Of a DNA stretch of 64,000 nt, positions 52,451 through 60,553 are shown one piece after another. Made by a program: the position numbers and the translations under genes. The stretch is taken from assembly GCF_004345565.1 (NCBI RefSeq), contig NZ_SLWA01000008.1, positions 62,001 to 126,000 on the forward strand. Direction: 5' to 3'. The notes beneath the pieces are model-generated. The model was not told where the DNA came from and ran no database searches. It saw nothing but the letters and a program-made list of their open reading frames with translations. How positions within the stretch are numbered: the stretch's first letter is position 1; each line of letters opens with the position of its first letter. Origin of the DNA: Flavobacterium circumlabens. GTDB lineage: Bacteria; Bacteroidota; Bacteroidia; Flavobacteriales; Flavobacteriaceae.

Positions 52451-52831
52451 TTAAGCTAAATTCTTTTCGAGTTCTAATTTATGTTTTTTCAGGATGGCTC
52501 TTGTCATTCCTAAATTGGCTTTGCTGGAGTCTGCAGCCAGGTAAATCATAAATTTTTTGTTGGGTGAAATGTCAATAATGTGAATTTGTGTAGAAAGCGT
52601 AATTAAGATATCTTCAATATCCTGATTTAAATTCAAAGCTTTCACGGCGTTTAATTTTGCTTTTACAACTTCAAGATTGTAAGCAGCTGCCAATTCAGGA
52701 TCAAAAGAAGGGTCTAAACTTAAATTACCAAAGCTTAATCCTGATTCAATTTCGGTTACGGCAATAGCAATAAAACCGTTTACATTTGTTTTCATTTCAT
52801 TTAAAAACACGTTTAAAAAGTCGTTACTCAT
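52451..52831 (-). CDS. Roadblock/LC7-like protein, divergent
   Basis: The 126-residue soluble protein has an alpha-beta pattern with GFIAIAVTEIESGLSFG as the first beta-hairpin and KKFMIYLAADSSKANLGMTRAIL as a later strand-helix unit. This spacing resembles the Roadblock/LC7 (MglB-like) fold but is less clear than in its neighbour. It follows the other Roadblock gene by 33 nt on the same strand. The Ras-like GTPase partner usual for MglB is not present in this window. Confidence 0.6.
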   Translation of the reverse strand: MSNDFLNVFLNEMKTNVNGFIAIAVTEIESGLSFGNLSLDPSFDPELAAAYNLEVVKAKLNAVKALNLNQDIEDILITLSTQIHIIDISPNKKFMIYLAADSSKANLGMTRAILKKHKLELEKNLA

Positions 52832-52864
52832 GGTTTTGTGGTATTTGTGGTTAATAGATTTATG

Positions 52865-53221
52865 TTATTTCAATAGGGAATTTTTGCTTAATTCTGTCGA
52901 AAGTTCCTCTGTTGTACGCATCAATAATCCGAGGTTGCTCCCGTCTTTTGAAAAAGCCACTACAAAGTTTGAGCCACTGATCTTATTTCCAATTACAACT
53001 CCGTCTGCTGTTTTTAAAAACAACTGTTTCAGGGAACCTTTATCCAGATCAGCTAAAAATTTTTCACTCATAGATAAAATCGCAGCGCTCATTGCCGCTA
53101 CACTGTCTCCGTAATCTAAGTGTAATGATGTGATTAGTTTTCCTTTTCCGTTTAAAATTAGCGCTGATGTAGATTTAGTGTTAACCAGAAAATCGTTCAG
53201 GATGGTCGTGATTTCATTCAT
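52865..53221 (-). CDS. Roadblock/LC7 domain protein (MglB-like)
   Basis: The 118-residue protein shows SALILNGKGKLITSLHLDYGD, an ISM SEKFLADL-type helix, and the strand NFVVAFSKDGSNLGLLMR, all typical for Roadblock/LC7. Members bind small GTPases or form dimers as scaffolds. The pair of adjacent Roadblock-type genes suggests a heterodimer. No MglA-like GTPase lies next to them. The divergent small gene at 53399 is 177 nt away. Confidence 0.85.
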   Translation of the reverse strand: MNEITTILNDFLVNTKSTSALILNGKGKLITSLHLDYGDSVAAMSAAILSMSEKFLADLDKGSLKQLFLKTADGVVIGNKISGSNFVVAFSKDGSNLGLLMRTTEELSTELSKNSLLK

Positions 53222-53398
53222 TTTGGAAGGATTTAAGGAGTTGTTAAAATATATTGATATTGATAAAATTTTTAAAGTATCGGGATGTATTATGACTAAA
53301 CAACTGTTAATTTTTCTAACAAATATAAATTATTTTATGTATTATTGTATTGCCGAATCAAAATAATTTTATTTTTTTTACTATAAAAAACTTACATT

Positions 53399-53614
53399 AT
53401 GAATAAAGTGTTGAAATTTAAAGATGTGAACTCGGATGTTGAAAATAGAATGAAAGAATTCGAGAAAATGCGAATTAAATTAAAGTCCCAGATCGCAAAG
53501 GATGCCGCTAAAAAAAACGCTGCAGGAAAAGAGGGAAAAGGTTTGTTTAAATCTATTTCCGAATTTTTTACCGATGCCCCTAAAACACCAACAAATTCAA
53601 GTGTTAAGAAATAG
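53399..53614 (+). CDS. Small basic protein, unknown
   Basis: A 71-residue protein with a strongly charged helix (NRMKEFEKMRIKLKSQIAKDAAKK) and a flexible tail (FTDAPKTPTNSSVKK). There is no signal peptide or membrane span. I do not recognise a family. A terminator 58 nt downstream and separate spacing suggest an independent gene. It could be a nucleic-acid or protein-binding cofactor. Confidence 0.65.
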   Translation: MNKVLKFKDVNSDVENRMKEFEKMRIKLKSQIAKDAAKKNAAGKEGKGLFKSISEFFTDAPKTPTNSSVKK

Positions 53615-53671
53615 CTTTTACGAAGCGGGTCAAAAGTTATTTTAGACCTGTTTATTTTATTATAAAACAAT

Positions 53672-53698
53672 TAACGCTCCTTAAGGGGCGTTCTTTTT
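53672..53698 (+). terminator. Rho-independent terminator of the small basic-protein gene
   Basis: AACGCTCCTT / AAGGGGCGTT forms a nearly perfect 10-bp stem without a real loop, followed by TTCTTTTT. Confidence 0.75.
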
Positions 53699-53709
53699 GA
53701 TTAAATTAT

Positions 53710-53717
53710 TACTTTTG
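53710..53717 (+). promoter_or_regulatory. Candidate -7 box of lspA
   Basis: TACTTTTG fits TAnnTTTG and lies 19 nt before the lspA ATG. A TTTG partner at the usual distance is not seen. Confidence 0.45.
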
Positions 53718-53736
53718 CCCATCAAAATTTTATAAA

Positions 53737-54336
53737 ATGTCATTACGAAAATCGTACTTCCTCATATTTTTAGTTTTACTTATCGATCAGCTTTCTAAAA
53801 TCTATGTAAAAACAAACTTTGTCTTAGGTGAAGAAGTGGTTATTGCGGATTGGTTCAGAATTCATTTTATAGAAAATGAAGGAATGGCCTGGGGAACAAA
53901 AATTCCCGGCGAATATGGAAAATTAATTCTGACCGTTTTTAGAATTTTTGCTGTATTCGGAATCGGATATTGGCTGGCTGATGCGATTAAAAAACGTCAT
54001 TCTACTTATTTGATCGTTTCCATTGCCTTAATTTTTGCCGGAGCTGCCGGAAATATACTGGATTCTGTTTTTTACGGAGTAATTTTTGACGACAGTACCC
54101 ATAATCTTGCGACACTCTTTTCACCAACTCCATACGGAACGTGGTTTCATGGTTTGGTAGTAGATATGTTTTATTTTCCAATCTGGGATGGTAATTTGCC
54201 AAGCTGGCTGCCTTTCTTTGGAGGTAAACATTTTATGTTTTTTAATGCTATTTTCAATGTTGCCGATATGGCGATTTCTACAGGTGTTGGTATCCTGTTG
54301 GTGTTTAATAAAAGAGCATTCCCGAAACATACCTAA
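53737..54336 (+). CDS. lspA: Lipoprotein signal peptidase
   Basis: The 199-residue membrane protease removes signal peptides from prolipoproteins. It has four main membrane helices, the NEGMAWG motif near 46-52, the first catalytic Asp in GNILDSVFYG near 108 and the second in FNVADMAISTG near 175. It is longer than the E. coli enzyme because of a loop of about 30 residues between the catalytic motifs (VIFDDSTHNL...), a common Bacteroidota feature. It serves the lipoproteins in this window. Confidence 0.94.
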   Translation: MSLRKSYFLIFLVLLIDQLSKIYVKTNFVLGEEVVIADWFRIHFIENEGMAWGTKIPGEYGKLILTVFRIFAVFGIGYWLADAIKKRHSTYLIVSIALIFAGAAGNILDSVFYGVIFDDSTHNLATLFSPTPYGTWFHGLVVDMFYFPIWDGNLPSWLPFFGGKHFMFFNAIFNVADMAISTGVGILLVFNKRAFPKHT

Positions 54337-54356
54337 AAATTAGAAAAAACACCAAT

Positions 54357-54420
54357 AAAAAAATTCCAAATTTCAATAGCTGCATGTTATAGCATGTTAA
54401 TTGGAATTTGGATTTTTTTT
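54357..54420. terminator. Palindrome of the AAATTCCAAATT type after lspA
   Basis: AAATTCCAAATTTCAAT pairs with ATTGGAATTTGGATTT at about 15 of 17 positions with a long loop and a T-run, so it may serve as the lspA terminator. The sequence resembles elements at 26731 and 31450. Confidence 0.65.
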
Positions 54421-54488
54421 TATTGAAAATTTTACATTTTTGGGATTAATATTTATTGTGCTATTTTTACGATACAAAAATCAAACCT

Positions 54489-57400
54489 ATGCAAAGTCCG
54501 TCTTTTTCTATCTATGATGCATCTGCGGGTTCGGGAAAGACCTACACTTTGGTTAAGGAATATCTTAAAATTATTCTTTCATCACCCAAAAATGATGCCT
54601 ACCGCAATATTCTGGCAATAACGTTTACCAATAAAGCGGTTCATGAAATGAAAAGCCGTATTGTGGGAAGTCTTTCTGAATTTACAAAAGACGAACCTTC
54701 TGCAAAAGCTATGGATTTAATGGAAGATTTGTCCCGTGAAACAGGTCTTTCGATAATAAAAATCAAGACAAAATCTCAAAGTATAATTAAGCATCTTATT
54801 CATAATTATGCTGCTTTTGATATTTCTACCATTGATAAATTCACACATAAGGTAATTCGTGCTTTTGCACATGACCTGAATTTACCCATGACCTTTGAAG
54901 TTACGCTGGATACCGAGAATTTATTGGTAGAAGCCGTTGATGCTATTATTGCTCAGGCGGGACAGGACGAAACGCTGACCAAATTACTGATTGATTTTAC
55001 GATGGAAAAAACCGACGACGATAAAAGTTGGGATGTTTCGCGTGAGATTCTTGAAACCGGAAGATTGGTTCTGAATGAAAATAATAGGAATGAAATTTCT
55101 CATTTTCAGGATAAATCCATTGAGGAATTTGTGGCGATAAAAAAGAAAATGTCGGTTTTGTGTGCCGATTTAGAAAAAGAAAATACCGGATTTGCTATAC
55201 AGACTCTGGAGCTAATCGATAAAAACGGTATCGATTTAAAATCATTTTCAAGGGGAACTTTTCCGAATCATCTCGAAAGTATTCGTGATGGAAAATTCAA
55301 TCCAAGAAATAAAACGTTTCATGAATTTGAGGATATTGCAATCAATAAAACCGCAAGCGACAGGGCTTTAATTGAAAATCTTATTCCCGAATTGCTTCTT
55401 ACCCTGGCTAAAATTTATAAAAACTTTGAAAAAAGGGATTTTTATAAAGCCTTTCTGAAAAATATAACACCGCTTTCTCTACTCAATACGGTTAGTAATG
55501 AACTGGCAAAAATTCAATCGGAACAAAATATCTTATCGATTTCAGAATTCAATGCCATTATTCATCGTGAAATTCAAAATCAGCCGGCGCCCTTTATTTA
55601 TGAGCGCTTGGGAGAACGTTACCGTCACTTTTTTATTGATGAATTTCAGGATACGTCAGAAATGCAATGGCAAAACCTGATTCCTCTAATTGATAATGCG
55701 CTTTCGGGTCAGGATGATTTTGGAAATAAAGGAACTCTTATGATTGTTGGTGATCCCAAACAATCCATTTATCGCTGGAGAGGAGGAAAGGCCGAGCAAT
55801 TTATTGAATTAAGTAAAGAAGCAAATCCTTTTGCTAATCCGGATAAAAAACTGGAGCATTTAAATACAAATTACAGAAGCTATAGCGAAGTAATTGATTT
55901 TAATAATGCTTTTTTTAAGCTGATTTCTACAGAATTTTCAAATGAAGATTATAAGGATTTATATGAAAATCATAGCTTTCAGAATCCAAATTCTAAAAAA
56001 GGCGGGTATGTCAATATTTCTTTTCTTCCCATAATAGAAAAAAATGATTTCGCAGATGAAGAAGAGGTGGCAGAGAAATCAGATTTGTATGTTCTGGCGA
56101 CTTTAAATACGATTCTAAAAGTAGTTCGGGAAGGTTTTGAGTATAAGGATATTGTAATTTTGACCCGTAAAAGAGGTCAGGGAATCGATATTGCCAATTA
56201 TTTAACCGAACAAAATATCCCGCTTCTTTCTTCAGAAACGCTTATGATTCAGAATGCTACAGAAGTTCGGTTGATTGTTCATTTGCTGAAATATCTGAAT
56301 AACAGTGCCGATTTGGAGTCGAAAGCTAATTTTTTGCATTTTTTAGGAACAACTTTAGAAACTGAAATTCCGATTCATGATTTTATCGCAAACGGAATGG
56401 CCCAAAGGTTCGAAAGTGATTTCGAGAATTGGCTTTTAACGTTTGATGTATCGCTTTCTTTTGAAGATATCAGAAAGAAGTCTTTGTATGAAGCTGTTGA
56501 AATAATCATTGCAAAATTCATTCTTCCGTCAGAAGGAAATGCTTATGTGCAGTTTTTTCTGGATATCGTTTTGGAGCGTGACATCAGAAATCAGGCAGGT
56601 ATTGCGGATTTTCTCGGTTATTGGGATAAAAACGCAGAGAAATTCAGCATCCCGTCTCCGGAAGGAAATAATGCAGTTCGCATTATGACCATTCATAAAT
56701 CGAAAGGGCTCGAGTTTCCTGTAGTTATTATGCCCTTCGCTGAAGAAGATTACAACAGGAAACCAAAAGATAAACTCTGGCTGGATACGGAAGAAGCTGA
56801 TTTGGGTGTTCCGAAAGCTCTAATTGATAATAGTAGTGCAGTTGAGGGTTTCGGTGAAAGTGCATCGGCAGTTTTTAATTTGAAAAAACAAGAAGAACTG
56901 CTCGATAATATTAATGTTCTATATGTAGCGCTAACGCGTGCTGAAGAACAATTGTATGTTATTTCACAATCTTTGAAAGAGCGAAAAGACGGAGAATTTC
57001 CGAATAATATGGCTTCTTTCTTTATTAAATATTTGATACATAAAGGAATTTATGATCCGGAAAAGACAGAATATGATTTTGGAAACAAAAGGAAGCTCTC
57101 TCCGCCGACAAAAAAGACAGATTTAGTTAAAGTAATTCCAATGGTTGCGGAAGTTTTAAATCCGAAAAATATAAAAATTGCACAGCGGGAAGCTTTAATG
57201 TGGGGTACTCATCAACAGGAAGCGATTTCGTACGGAAATGTAATTCATGAAATCTTAGCCCTCGTGAAAGATAAAACGGATGTGGATTTGGCTGTTACAA
57301 AAGCACTTGAAAATGGACTGATTACTTTTGATCAGACAGAAAAGGTTTTGGCAACACTTCATGAAATTGTAAATCATCCGGAATTAAGTATGTGTTTTAA

Positions 57401-57647
57401 TGGAAATGATAAAATTCTGAATGAGCAAACCATTGTTCAGAAAGAAGGCAAAATCTTAAAACCGGATCGCATTGTTCTGACCAAAAATAAAGAAGCGTAT
57501 CTGCTGGATTATAAAACGGGTGTCAGTAATGCAAAATACACGAAACAAATTCAGGAATATCAGGATGCTATTGAAGATTTAGGGTACAAAGTGTTAAAAA
57601 GAGCTTTAGTGTATATAGGAACAGATGTCGATGTGGTAAATTTGTGA
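54489..57647 (+). CDS. UvrD-type helicase-nuclease (AddA/RecB-like)
   Basis: From the ATG at 54489 the protein has 1052 residues. Walker A YDASAGSGKTYTLV lies at the N-terminus, motif II FFIDEFQDTSEMQW near 377, motif III-type GDPKQSIYRWRGG near 418, motif V-like TIHKSKGLEFPVV near 732 and motif VI YVALTRAEEQLYV near 820. A C-terminal nuclease reads LLDYKTG near 1014. This is a dual helicase and PD-(D/E)XK nuclease that processes double-strand breaks with an AddB partner, probably the gene at 60554. Confidence 0.93.
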   Translation: MQSPSFSIYDASAGSGKTYTLVKEYLKIILSSPKNDAYRNILAITFTNKAVHEMKSRIVGSLSEFTKDEPSAKAMDLMEDLSRETGLSIIKIKTKSQSIIKHLIHNYAAFDISTIDKFTHKVIRAFAHDLNLPMTFEVTLDTENLLVEAVDAIIAQAGQDETLTKLLIDFTMEKTDDDKSWDVSREILETGRLVLNENNRNEISHFQDKSIEEFVAIKKKMSVLCADLEKENTGFAIQTLELIDKNGIDLKSFSRGTFPNHLESIRDGKFNPRNKTFHEFEDIAINKTASDRALIENLIPELLLTLAKIYKNFEKRDFYKAFLKNITPLSLLNTVSNELAKIQSEQNILSISEFNAIIHREIQNQPAPFIYERLGERYRHFFIDEFQDTSEMQWQNLIPLIDNALSGQDDFGNKGTLMIVGDPKQSIYRWRGGKAEQFIELSKEANPFANPDKKLEHLNTNYRSYSEVIDFNNAFFKLISTEFSNEDYKDLYENHSFQNPNSKKGGYVNISFLPIIEKNDFADEEEVAEKSDLYVLATLNTILKVVREGFEYKDIVILTRKRGQGIDIANYLTEQNIPLLSSETLMIQNATEVRLIVHLLKYLNNSADLESKANFLHFLGTTLETEIPIHDFIANGMAQRFESDFENWLLTFDVSLSFEDIRKKSLYEAVEIIIAKFILPSEGNAYVQFFLDIVLERDIRNQAGIADFLGYWDKNAEKFSIPSPEGNNAVRIMTIHKSKGLEFPVVIMPFAEEDYNRKPKDKLWLDTEEADLGVPKALIDNSSAVEGFGESASAVFNLKKQEELLDNINVLYVALTRAEEQLYVISQSLKERKDGEFPNNMASFFIKYLIHKGIYDPEKTEYDFGNKRKLSPPTKKTDLVKVIPMVAEVLNPKNIKIAQREALMWGTHQQEAISYGNVIHEILALVKDKTDVDLAVTKALENGLITFDQTEKVLATLHEIVNHPELSMCFNGNDKILNEQTIVQKEGKILKPDRIVLTKNKEAYLLDYKTGVSNAKYTKQIQEYQDAIEDLGYKVLKRALVYIGTDVDVVNL

Positions 57648-57717
57648 TGAAATTAATCAGATGTTAAGAGGTTGACTTCTGTAAGTTGTTAATTTTTAAC
57701 ATATTAAATAAATAAAA

Positions 57718-58911
57718 ATGTACGGTAAAATTAAAGATCATTTGCAAAGTGAGTTGCAAACTATTGAAGAAAACGGAATTTTTAAAAAAGAACGTATTAT
57801 AACGTCGGCACAAGATGCTGAAATTACGATTTCAACCGGAGAGAAAGTTTTAAATTTCTGTGCCAATAATTATTTAGGACTTTCATCGCATCCCGAAGTA
57901 GTTCAGGCTGCTAAAGACGCTATGGATACACATGGTTTTGGAATGTCGTCTGTTCGTTTTATTTGTGGTACACAGGATATTCATAAAACATTAGAAAAAA
58001 AGATTGCGGACTTTTATGGTACAGAGGATACTATTTTATATGCAGCCGCTTTTGATGCTAATGGAGGTGTTTTTGAGCCATTGCTGGGCGAAAATGACGC
58101 TATCATTTCTGATAGTTTAAATCATGCTTCTATTATTGATGGTGTGCGTTTGTGTAAAGCAGCCCGTTATCGTTATGAGAATAGTAACATGGAGGATCTG
58201 GAACAGCAGTTAATTAAGGCTACTGAAGCAGGTGTTCGTTTTAAATTAATTGTGACCGATGGTGTTTTCTCTATGGACGGTGTTGTTGCTCCACTAGATA
58301 AAATCTGTGATCTGGCTGATAAATACGATGCTTTGGTGATGGTCGATGAATGTCATGCTGCCGGATTTATTGGTGCAACCGGTAAAGGGACACTTGAAGC
58401 AAAAGGGGTTATGGGGAGAGTTGATATTATCACAGGTACACTTGGTAAAGCATTAGGTGGCGCTATGGGTGGTTACACAACAGCAAAGAAAGAAATTATT
58501 GAATTGTTGCGTCAAAGATCAAGACCTTATTTGTTTTCGAACTCGCTGGCACCGGCAATTGTTGGCGCTTCTATTAAGGTTTTTGAATTATTGGAAAAAG
58601 ACACTTCTTTAAGGGATAAATTAGAATGGAATACGAACTACTTTAAAGAAGGTATGAAAAATGCCGGATTTGATATTATAGACGGTGATTCTGCAATTGT
58701 TCCGGTTATGTTGTACGATGCAAAATTATCACAAACAATGGCAAATGAACTTTTGAAAGAAGGGATTTATGTGATCGGTTTCTTTTTTCCTGTTGTGCCG
58801 AAAGAGAAGGCAAGAATTCGCGTACAGCTGTCAGCAGCGCATACAAAAGAACATTTGGACAAGGCGATAAGTGCTTTTGTATCAGTTGGTAAAATGTTAA
58901 AAGTTATATAA
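57718..58911 (+). CDS. kbl: Glycine C-acetyltransferase (2-amino-3-ketobutyrate CoA ligase)
   Basis: The 397-residue PLP enzyme of threonine breakdown condenses glycine and acetyl-CoA in reverse. It has NFCANNYLGLSSHP near 45, the VDECHAAGFIG segment near 207-217, and the PLP lysine in TGTLGKALGGAMGG near 240. Length and motifs are standard. Threonine dehydrogenase (tdh) is not adjacent. It lies 70 nt after the AddA-like gene on the same strand. Confidence 0.95.
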   Translation: MYGKIKDHLQSELQTIEENGIFKKERIITSAQDAEITISTGEKVLNFCANNYLGLSSHPEVVQAAKDAMDTHGFGMSSVRFICGTQDIHKTLEKKIADFYGTEDTILYAAAFDANGGVFEPLLGENDAIISDSLNHASIIDGVRLCKAARYRYENSNMEDLEQQLIKATEAGVRFKLIVTDGVFSMDGVVAPLDKICDLADKYDALVMVDECHAAGFIGATGKGTLEAKGVMGRVDIITGTLGKALGGAMGGYTTAKKEIIELLRQRSRPYLFSNSLAPAIVGASIKVFELLEKDTSLRDKLEWNTNYFKEGMKNAGFDIIDGDSAIVPVMLYDAKLSQTMANELLKEGIYVIGFFFPVVPKEKARIRVQLSAAHTKEHLDKAISAFVSVGKMLKVI

Positions 58912-58955
58912 TTCCCATTTTATTGAATTTTTGTAGGTTTTTTTTAACATTTCAT

Positions 58956-58986
58956 TTTGTATTTAAAAAATTTGGTGTTACTTTTG
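58956..58986 (+). promoter_or_regulatory. Promoter of the OmpA-family gene
   Basis: TTTG at 58956-58959 and TACTTTTG at 58979-58986 are separated by exactly 19 nt, a full match to the Bacteroidota consensus. This is the best promoter in the window and fits an abundant outer-membrane protein. Confidence 0.8.
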
Positions 58987-59023
58987 CTTGTAATTAACTA
59001 AATTGTAATTAAAAAAATTAAGT

Positions 59024-60490
59024 ATGAAACATCTTAACAAACTTTTAGTTGCTGTAATGATGGTGATGGGGTTAGCTTCTCACGCGCAAGACAGTAACAA
59101 TCCATGGGCTATCTCTTTTGGAGTTAATGCCGTTGACACTAGAACTAGTGCAAGTCCAGAACATGTTGACTTTTTTCCGGCGCATTTCTCTCAGCCATTC
59201 GCTGTAAAAGACAACTGGAATATCCTTCCATCTTTATCTTACATTGGAGTGTCTAGATATGTAGGTTCAGGATTTTCTGTTGGTTTACAAGGGTCTGTGA
59301 ATAAAATTGACAAATATGTTCGTTTTGCTCCAAATGCTCCAGGGCATGATGCAAGAGGAATGATTGTTGAAAATCCAGGTGATTTGATGTATTACGGGAT
59401 TGATGCTACTATCAAGTACAGCTTCCAGGAATTAATCAAATCTAAAGTAATCGATCCTTCGTTATCTGTTGGTGGTGGTTATGTTTTCTTCGGAGACAGC
59501 AGCTACGGAACAGTTAACCCAGGTGCTGGAATAACTTTCTGGTTTACTGATGCTATCGGTTTAGAGCTTGCTACTAAATACAAATGGTCTGTTTCTGGAG
59601 ACAGAGAAGATGCAGCTGGTGTTCCAGATGCTCCATCTCACTTCCAACACACTGCTGGTTTAGTTTTCAAATTCGGAGGTAAAGATACTGACGGAGACGG
59701 AATTTATGACAAAGACGATGCTTGTCCAGATGTTGCTGGTTTAAAACAATTCAACGGATGTCCTGATACTGACGGAGACGGAATCGTTGACGCTAGTGAT
59801 GCTTGTCCAGATGTTTTTGGTTTAGCTGCATTAAACGGTTGTCCTGATACTGACGGAGACGGAATTGCTGATAAAGATGATGCTTGTCCAGATGTTGCTG
59901 GTTTAGCTGCTTTAAGAGGTTGTCCAGATGCTGACGGTGATGGTATTGCTGATAAAGATGACAAATGTCCTACAGTTGCTGGTCCAAAAGAAAATGGTGG
60001 TTGTCCTTTCTTAGACGCTGATAAAGATGGTGTTTTAGATAAAGATGATGATTGTCCTACAGTTGCTGGTCCTGCTAGTAACAGAGGATGTCCAGAAGTT
60101 ACTTCTGAGGCGTTAGAAGACCTTAAAGTTCAAGCTAGAGCAATCTACTTTAACTCAGGTAAAGCTACTTTCAAATCAGGAGACAAAGAAACTCCAGCTA
60201 GATTAGATGCTATTAAAGAAATCCTTAAAAACTATCCAAACGCGAAATTCAGCATTGAAGGTCACACAGATAGCGATGGTTCTGACAAATTGAACCAAAA
60301 ACTTTCTGAAGACAGAGCTGCTGCTGTAATGAACGCTTTGATCGAAAGAGGAGTAAATGTTGATAACTTAGTATCTAAAGGTTTTGGTGAGTCTCAACCA
60401 GTAGCGAGTAACAAAACTCCTGCAGGTAAAGCACAAAACAGAAGAACTGAAATCAAACACATCGGTTCTAAATACGAAGGTAAATTGTAA
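59024..60490 (+). CDS. OmpA-family protein with thrombospondin type 3 repeats
   Basis: The 488-residue protein has a signal peptide (KLLVAVMMVMGLASHAQ), an N-terminal eight-strand type barrel (25-220), five TSP3 calcium repeats (about 223-360, units like DTDGDGIYDKDDACPD) and a C-terminal OmpA peptidoglycan-binding domain (about 370-488) with IEGHTDSDGSDKLN and NRRTEI. TSP3 spacers are common in Bacteroidota OmpA proteins. A strong promoter precedes it and a terminator follows. It anchors the outer membrane to the wall. Confidence 0.95.
   Translation: MKHLNKLLVAVMMVMGLASHAQDSNNPWAISFGVNAVDTRTSASPEHVDFFPAHFSQPFAVKDNWNILPSLSYIGVSRYVGSGFSVGLQGSVNKIDKYVRFAPNAPGHDARGMIVENPGDLMYYGIDATIKYSFQELIKSKVIDPSLSVGGGYVFFGDSSYGTVNPGAGITFWFTDAIGLELATKYKWSVSGDREDAAGVPDAPSHFQHTAGLVFKFGGKDTDGDGIYDKDDACPDVAGLKQFNGCPDTDGDGIVDASDACPDVFGLAALNGCPDTDGDGIADKDDACPDVAGLAALRGCPDADGDGIADKDDKCPTVAGPKENGGCPFLDADKDGVLDKDDDCPTVAGPASNRGCPEVTSEALEDLKVQARAIYFNSGKATFKSGDKETPARLDAIKEILKNYPNAKFSIEGHTDSDGSDKLNQKLSEDRAAAVMNALIERGVNVDNLVSKGFGESQPVASNKTPAGKAQNRRTEIKHIGSKYEGKL
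59689..60092 (+). repeat. Tandem TSP3-coding repeats inside the OmpA gene
   Basis: Five units of about 81 nt share the core ACTGACGGAGACGG or its variants. The first three units are nearly identical at DNA level, the last two are diverged. The opposite strand gives a spurious Ser/Pro-rich ORF. Confidence 0.85.
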
Positions 60491-60511
60491 TTTACTTTCT
60501 AAATAAATTCT

Positions 60512-60545
60512 AAAAGCCATTCTTAATTGAATGGCTTTTTTTATT
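60512..60545 (+). terminator. Rho-independent terminator of the OmpA gene
   Basis: AAAAGCCATTC / GAATGGCTTTT with a six-base loop and seven T residues. It ends 9 nt before the next start codon, so the AddB-like gene may depend on read-through or its own promoter. Confidence 0.9.
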
Positions 60546-60553
60546 TTTATAAA

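Noticed and set aside
59704..59964. Minus-strand Ser/Pro/Ala-rich ORF
   Set aside because: It is antisense to the TSP3 repeats of the OmpA gene and repeats with the same period.
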